43,475 bases of DNA from Cellulomonas sp. (GTDB taxonomy: Bacteria > Actinomycetota > Actinomycetes > Actinomycetales > Cellulomonadaceae), in contig JAKLPK010000113.1 in assembly GCA_022013895.1 (NCBI GenBank), forward strand, positions 1 to 43,475. Direction: 5' to 3'. Within the stretch, counting starts at the first letter, position 1. Each line of letters begins with the position of its first letter. A model generated the notes under the pieces. That model searched no databases and was not told where the DNA came from. It saw nothing but the letters and a program-made list of their open reading frames with translations. The position numbers were made by a program, and so were the translations under genes. Shown here piece after piece: positions 39,975-43,475 of this stretch.

Positions 39975-41477
39975 GTGACCGTCCTGCCAGCCGACCGCAC
40001 CGTCTCCAGCGCACGTCTCGCGGATCTGCTCGAGGGCTGGCGCGGCGAGGGACCGGCCTACAGCGCACTGGCCGGCGGGCTCCGAGCGGCCGTCCTGGCC
40101 GGCGCCCTGCCGACCCGCACCCGGCTGCCGAGCGAACGCGATCTCGCGGCCGCCCTCGGGCTGTCCCGCACGACTGTGAGCGCCACCTACGACCTGCTGC
40201 GCACCGAGGGCTTCCTGATCAGCCGCCAGGGATCGGGGACCATCACCGCACTGCCCGCCGGGGCCTCCCGCTCCCCCCGCTTCACCGACCTGCCGGACGC
40301 CCACCTCCTGGACCTGACCAAGGCCGCCCCCTCGGCACCGCCCGAGCTCGCCAACGCCTGCGCCCTGGCGGTCGACGACCTGCGGCACCACCTCGGTGGT
40401 CACGGGCTGGAACCGCTCGGGCTGCCCGTGCTGCGGGCCGCGGTCGCGCAGTGGTACATCGAACGGGGCATCCCCACCGACCCGGAGCAGATCCTCATCA
40501 CCACGGGCGCGCAGCAGGCGATCAACCTCCTCATCAACCTCGCGGCGCGGCGCGGCGACCGGGTGGTCGTGGAGCACCCCACCTACCCGAACGCGATCGA
40601 CGTCGTCACGGCCGCCGGTGCCAGACCGGTCCCTGTTCCGGTCGGCGAGCACGGGGTGGACGTCGACCTGCTGCTGGCGACCGTCCGGGCCAGCGACCCC
40701 CGGGTGGTCTACCTCGTGCCCGACCACCACAACCCGACCGGCAGCGTGCTCGCCGAGCAGCACCGGGACCGGCTGCGCCACGGCGTGACCGCATCGGGCG
40801 CCCTGCTCGTCGTCGACGAGGTGTTCGCCGACCTGACGCTCGGCGCACAGCTGCCGCCGTCGTTGCTGGGCGACGGCACAGGGAGCCAGGTGGCCGGGAT
40901 CGGCTCGGCGTCCAAGAGCTTCTGGAGCGGGCTTCGGGTGGGCTGGGTCCGCGCCTCACGCGAGGTGATCGCCCGGTTGACGACCCAACGGGCACGGGCC
41001 GACATCTCCAGCTCCGTGCTCGACCAGCTCGTCGTCGCCCGGCTGATGCAGGTCCGCACCGGTCTGCTCGCCCGCCGTCGCGAGGAGCTGCGCGACCGCC
41101 GCGACCGGCTCGTCGCGCAGCTGGGTGAACTGCTGCCGGACTGGACGACACCCGTCCCGGCCGGCGGGCTCAGCCTCTGGATCGACCTGGGTGCACCTGT
41201 CTCGAGCGCGCTGGCGCGCACCGGCCGGGCACACGGGGTCCATCTGGTCCCTGGGACGGCCTTCGGGGTCGACGGCAGCTTCGACGACCGCCTGCGCCTC
41301 ACCTTCGCCGAGCCGGAGGAGGTGCTCGACGAGGCTGTGCGCCGGATCGCGGCGGCCTGGTCCGCGCTCGAGCGGTCCGGCGCGGCGCGTCCCGGCGCAG
41401 GCTGGTCCGGCCCAGAGCGGTCCGGCCCAGAGCGGTCCGGCACAGGTCGCACCGGGTCGCGGACCACGCTGCGCTGA
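39975..41477 (+). CDS. MocR family transcriptional regulator (GntR wHTH + PLP aminotransferase-like domain)
   Basis: This 500-residue regulator joins a GntR winged helix (about 25-95: LPSERDLAAALGLSRTTVSA, LLRTEGFLISRQGSGTITA) to a fold-type I aminotransferase domain (about 105-450). The PLP-binding Lys314 is in GSASKSFWSGLRVGW. HHNPTG and VVDEVFADL are the usual cofactor contacts. A C-terminal tail from about 455 is rich in Gly, Ser, Arg and Pro and contains a repeated GPERS. The divergent partner is a yczE gene, so this is probably the YczR type. The GTG at 39975 lies 6 bases after CACAGT, a possible -10; the TTG at 39957 falls inside the operator and is rejected. Confidence 0.92.
   Translation: MTVLPADRTVSSARLADLLEGWRGEGPAYSALAGGLRAAVLAGALPTRTRLPSERDLAAALGLSRTTVSATYDLLRTEGFLISRQGSGTITALPAGASRSPRFTDLPDAHLLDLTKAAPSAPPELANACALAVDDLRHHLGGHGLEPLGLPVLRAAVAQWYIERGIPTDPEQILITTGAQQAINLLINLAARRGDRVVVEHPTYPNAIDVVTAAGARPVPVPVGEHGVDVDLLLATVRASDPRVVYLVPDHHNPTGSVLAEQHRDRLRHGVTASGALLVVDEVFADLTLGAQLPPSLLGDGTGSQVAGIGSASKSFWSGLRVGWVRASREVIARLTTQRARADISSSVLDQLVVARLMQVRTGLLARRREELRDRRDRLVAQLGELLPDWTTPVPAGGLSLWIDLGAPVSSALARTGRAHGVHLVPGTAFGVDGSFDDRLRLTFAEPEEVLDEAVRRIAAAWSALERSGAARPGAGWSGPERSGPERSGTGRTGSRTTLR
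41411..41440 (+). repeat. 15-base in-frame tandem repeat in the MocR tail
   Basis: CCCAGAGCGGTCCGG occurs twice in a row (41411-41425, 41426-41440), encoding two copies of a five-residue unit. Further imperfect GGTCCGG units flank it. Confidence 0.75.
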
Positions 41478-41497
41478 GCGGCCGGTCCGGCGGCCGC
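41478..41497. terminator. terminator hairpin between mocR and the small minus-strand gene
   Basis: GCGGCCG-GTCCGG-CGGCCGC forms a 7-base stem with a 6-base loop directly after the mocR stop, between convergent genes. Confidence 0.55.
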
Positions 41498-41501
41498 ACC
41501 G

Positions 41502-41849
41502 TCAGGCCGGCGGGTCGGTGCGCCGCCCCGCCCGCTGCCGGGCGTTGTAGTCCCGCACCCGCTGGGGGTAACCGGTGCGCTGCACGTCGTACACCGGGAT
41601 CGCGAGCTCACGCGCGAAGTCGTGGGCCGTCCCCGCATCGGGAACCTTGCGGCGGGTCCACTCCCCGTCGGTCGCGACCAGCATGACCGTGGTGGGCGTC
41701 ACATTGGTGCGGGGTTCGACGTACGCCTCGACCCCGACCCGGGTGGTGACGAACTCCCGCAGGTGCGCGAGGGTGGCAGCCCGCGCCTCGCGTTGCGACG
41801 GTTCACGTTCGCCGTCCGGGGTCCGCCGACGTCGCTTGAACAAGGCCAT
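41502..41849 (-). CDS. small conserved hypothetical protein beside lpd
   Basis: This 115-residue soluble protein begins with a very basic segment (MALFKRRRRTPDGEREP). It then has a helix, an alpha/beta core (VEAYVEPRTNVTPTTVMLVA, TDGEWTRRKVPDAGTAHDFA, RELAIPVYDVQRTGYPQRVR), and a basic tail. The pattern E-P-x-T-x-V-T-x-T-T-V is found in small actinobacterial proteins of unknown role, sometimes mislabelled oxidoreductase. The ATG at 41849 lies 6 bases after a TACCCT -10 box. It is divergent from lpd. Confidence 0.75.
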   Translation of the reverse strand: MALFKRRRRTPDGEREPSQREARAATLAHLREFVTTRVGVEAYVEPRTNVTPTTVMLVATDGEWTRRKVPDAGTAHDFARELAIPVYDVQRTGYPQRVRDYNARQRAGRRTDPPA

Positions 41850-41855
41850 CTGCCG

Positions 41856-41861
41856 AGGGTA
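41856..41861 (-). promoter_or_regulatory. -10 box (TACCCT) for leaderless small gene
   Basis: Reverse-strand TACCCT is followed by 6 bases and the ATG at 41849. Confidence 0.5.
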
Positions 41862-42002
41862 ACGGGACCGTCGGGCGGAACCGCCCCGACCGACCCGGGA
41901 GGCTTCCGGCGTCCGCTGAGGGCGAGACTCGGTCGTGAGCACCCTGGCGGGATGCCAAGATGGGACGAAGGCCCTTTCACGTCGTCGGACAGGAGTGTGC
42001 AC

Positions 42003-43382
42003 GTGGCCGCGGAGAACGCCTACGACATCGTCGTCCTTGGAGCAGGCAGCGGCGGTTACGCCGCAGCCCTGCGCGCTGCCGAGCTGGGCAAGCGCGTCGC
42101 GCTCGTCGAGGCCGACAAGGTCGGTGGCACCTGCCTGCACCGGGGGTGCATCCCGACCAAGGCGCTGCTGCACGCCGCCGAGCTGGCCGATGACGCACGC
42201 GAGAGCGCCCACTACGGGGTGCACACCACGCTCGAGCGCATCGAGATGGCCGAGGTCAACCAGTACAAGGACTCGGTGATCGGCCGGCTCTACAAGGGCC
42301 TCCAGGGCCTGGTCTCGTCGCGCAAGATCGACGTCATCGCAGGCTGGGGCCGCTTGGTGGGCCCGAACCAGGTCGAGGTCGACGGCCGGGTGCTCACCGG
42401 TGAGCACGTGGTCCTCGCCTCGGGCTCCTACTCCCGCACGCTGCCCGGCCTCGAGATCGGCGGCCGGGTCCTCACCTCCGACACCGCGCTCCAGCTCGAC
42501 TGGATCCCGCGGTCGGCCGTCATCCTCGGCGGCGGTGTCATCGGCGCGGAGTTCGCGAGCGTGTGGCGTTCGTTCGGTACCGAGGTCACCATCATCGAGG
42601 CCCTGCCGCACCTGGTCCCCAACGAGGACGAGGCGATCAGCAAGGCGTTCGAGCGTGCCTACCGCAAGCGCGGGATCGGCTTCAAGGTCGGTGTGCGGTT
42701 CGCGGGCGTCGAGCAGGACGACGGCGGGGTCCACGTGCGCCTCGAGGACGGCACCGCTCTGGACGCCGACCTTCTGCTCGTCGCCGTCGGTCGCGGACCG
42801 GCCACCTCAGGCCTCGGCTACGAGGAGCAGGGCGTCCGGATGGACCGGGGCTTCGTGCTCACCGATGAGCGGCTGCACACCGGTGTCGGCAACATCTGGG
42901 CGGTCGGCGACATCGTGCCGGGCCTGCAGCTGGCGCACCGCGGCTTCGCCCAGGGCATCTTCGTCGCCGAGCAGATCGCCGGGCTGGCGCCGGCGCCGAT
43001 CGTCGAGTCCGGCATCCCGCGCGTCACCTACTCCAGCCCCGAGGTCGCTTCGGTCGGGCTCAACGAGGCGACCGCCAAGGCTCAGTACGGCGACGACCAG
43101 GTGGTCTCGCTCGAGTACAACCTCGGCGGCAACGGCAAGAGCCAGATCCTCGGCACGCAGGGGTTCATCAAGCTCGTGCGGCGCGTCGACGGCCCGGTCG
43201 TCGGGGTCCACATGATCGGGGCCCGCGTCGGCGAGCTGATCGGTGAGGCACAGCTCATGGTCAACTGGGAGGCCTACCCCGACGACGTGGCCTCGCTCGT
43301 GCACGCCCACCCGACGCAGAACGAGGCTCTCGGTGAGGCGTTCCTCGCGCTGGCCGGCAAGCCGCTGCACGCCCACGCCTGA
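42003..43382 (+). CDS. lpd: dihydrolipoyl dehydrogenase (E3)
   Basis: This is a flavoprotein disulfide reductase of 459 residues that reoxidises lipoyl groups of 2-oxoacid dehydrogenase complexes, making NADH. It has the FAD motif VVLGAGSGGYAAALRAAELG, the redox pair Cys44/Cys49 (GGTCLHRGCIP), the NAD motif ILGGGVIGAEFASVWRSFG, AVGDIVPGLQLAHRGFAQG, and the C-terminal His-Glu couple HAHPTQNEALGEA. The GTG at 42003 has AGGAG at 7-base spacing; a GTG at 41997 would be too close to that site. The E2 gene follows after 23 bases, giving an lpd-sucB operon. Confidence 0.95.
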   Translation: MAAENAYDIVVLGAGSGGYAAALRAAELGKRVALVEADKVGGTCLHRGCIPTKALLHAAELADDARESAHYGVHTTLERIEMAEVNQYKDSVIGRLYKGLQGLVSSRKIDVIAGWGRLVGPNQVEVDGRVLTGEHVVLASGSYSRTLPGLEIGGRVLTSDTALQLDWIPRSAVILGGGVIGAEFASVWRSFGTEVTIIEALPHLVPNEDEAISKAFERAYRKRGIGFKVGVRFAGVEQDDGGVHVRLEDGTALDADLLLVAVGRGPATSGLGYEEQGVRMDRGFVLTDERLHTGVGNIWAVGDIVPGLQLAHRGFAQGIFVAEQIAGLAPAPIVESGIPRVTYSSPEVASVGLNEATAKAQYGDDQVVSLEYNLGGNGKSQILGTQGFIKLVRRVDGPVVGVHMIGARVGELIGEAQLMVNWEAYPDDVASLVHAHPTQNEALGEAFLALAGKPLHAHA

Positions 43383-43405
43383 GAGCCGAAGGAGAGATCA
43401 CCCCC

Positions 43406-43475
43406 ATGTCGCACAACGTGCAGCTCCCCGCCCTGGGCGAGTCCGTCACCGAGGGCACCGTCACCCGCTGGCTCA
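43406..43475 (+). CDS. sucB: 2-oxoacid dehydrogenase dihydrolipoyl acyltransferase (E2), 5' end only
   Basis: Only the first 23 residues are in the window. They begin MSHNVQLPALGESVTEGTVT, the start of a biotinyl/lipoyl attachment domain. ESVTEG is the conserved turn ahead of the lipoylated Lys. The ATG follows AAGGAGAG. The gene is probably succinyltransferase (or the shared actinobacterial E2), given its place after lpd and the mycobacterial order pepB-sucB. The catalytic domain is outside the window, so the acyl specificity is not visible. Confidence 0.88.
   Translation, partial: MSHNVQLPALGESVTEGTVTRWL

Noticed and set aside
1..43475. Mobile elements, CRISPR arrays, tRNA or rRNA genes, riboswitches, secondary-metabolite or defence clusters
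   Set aside because: I looked for transposase/integrase motifs, regularly spaced repeats, tRNA-like cloverleaf ends and large tandem structures and saw none; the region is core chromosome.

Overview
The window is a chromosomal core segment from a very GC-rich actinobacterium. The gene content points to Micrococcales, most likely the Cellulomonadaceae or a close relative; this is inferred from gene content and codon use, with no rRNA in the window. About 46 protein genes are packed with short gaps and many 4-base ATGA/GTGA overlaps. I saw no transposase, integrase, phage gene, CRISPR array, tRNA or rRNA.

Layout. Positions 1-2.6 kb (minus strand) hold the N-terminal two thirds of the principal sigma factor, a universal stress protein and a DUF4192 protein. 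Positions 2.7-14.2 kb hold a lipoprotein, a prenyl diphosphate synthase, an Rv2175c-like DNA-binding protein, a PASTA-domain Ser/Thr kinase, class II DAHP synthase overlapping a PPi-type phosphofructokinase, an acyltransferase, ROK glucokinase, a FadD15-type acyl-CoA ligase and a 67-residue four-cysteine protein. Positions 14.3-18.0 kb hold a DnaQ/GIY-YIG fusion nuclease, a stand-alone Lrp/AsnC ligand-binding domain, trpD and a divergent receiver protein. Positions 18.2-26.2 kb hold the whole cytochrome bc1-aa3 respiratory branch (ctaE-qcrC-qcrA-qcrB on plus, ctaC-ctaD-ctaF on minus) with superoxide dismutase between the two blocks. Positions 26.4-34.9 kb hold an A-type Fe-S carrier, a glycerate kinase-like protein, a DJ-1/PfpI protein, a thioesterase, an M20 dipeptidase, a DUF3043 protein, pyrD, two small membrane proteins and leucyl aminopeptidase. 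Positions 35.0-39.0 kb hold an apparent operon for electron-transfer flavoprotein beta and alpha subunits, a membrane b-type cytochrome and an acyl-CoA dehydrogenase. Positions 39.0-41.5 kb hold a YczE-type membrane protein divergent from a MocR/GntR-aminotransferase regulator. Positions 41.5-43.5 kb hold a small protein, dihydrolipoamide dehydrogenase and the start of the E2 acyltransferase.

The order idsA2 / Rv2175c / pknL / aroG / acyltransferase / fadD15 / DnaQ-UvrC / trpD / ctaE-qcrCAB / ctaC / Fe-S carrier / glycerate kinase / pepA / E2 follows the Mycobacterium tuberculosis Rv2173-Rv2215 region as I remember it. This is therefore an old actinobacterial neighbourhood, with local insertions (PPi-PFK, glucokinase, etf operon, yczE/mocR).

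The most interesting signals are: (1) a near-identical 12-base palindrome, GGACC-AA/TT-GGTCC, upstream of ctaC, ctaE and etfB, which may define a small respiratory regulon; (2) the etfBA-cytochrome b-acyl-CoA dehydrogenase operon, which suggests a membrane route for fatty-acid electrons into the same respiratory chain; (3) interlocked inverted repeats between yczE and mocR; (4) fully overlapping divergent promoters; and (5) about fifteen genes whose start codon sits 6-8 bases after a TAnnnT-like -10 box, suggesting leaderless transcripts.
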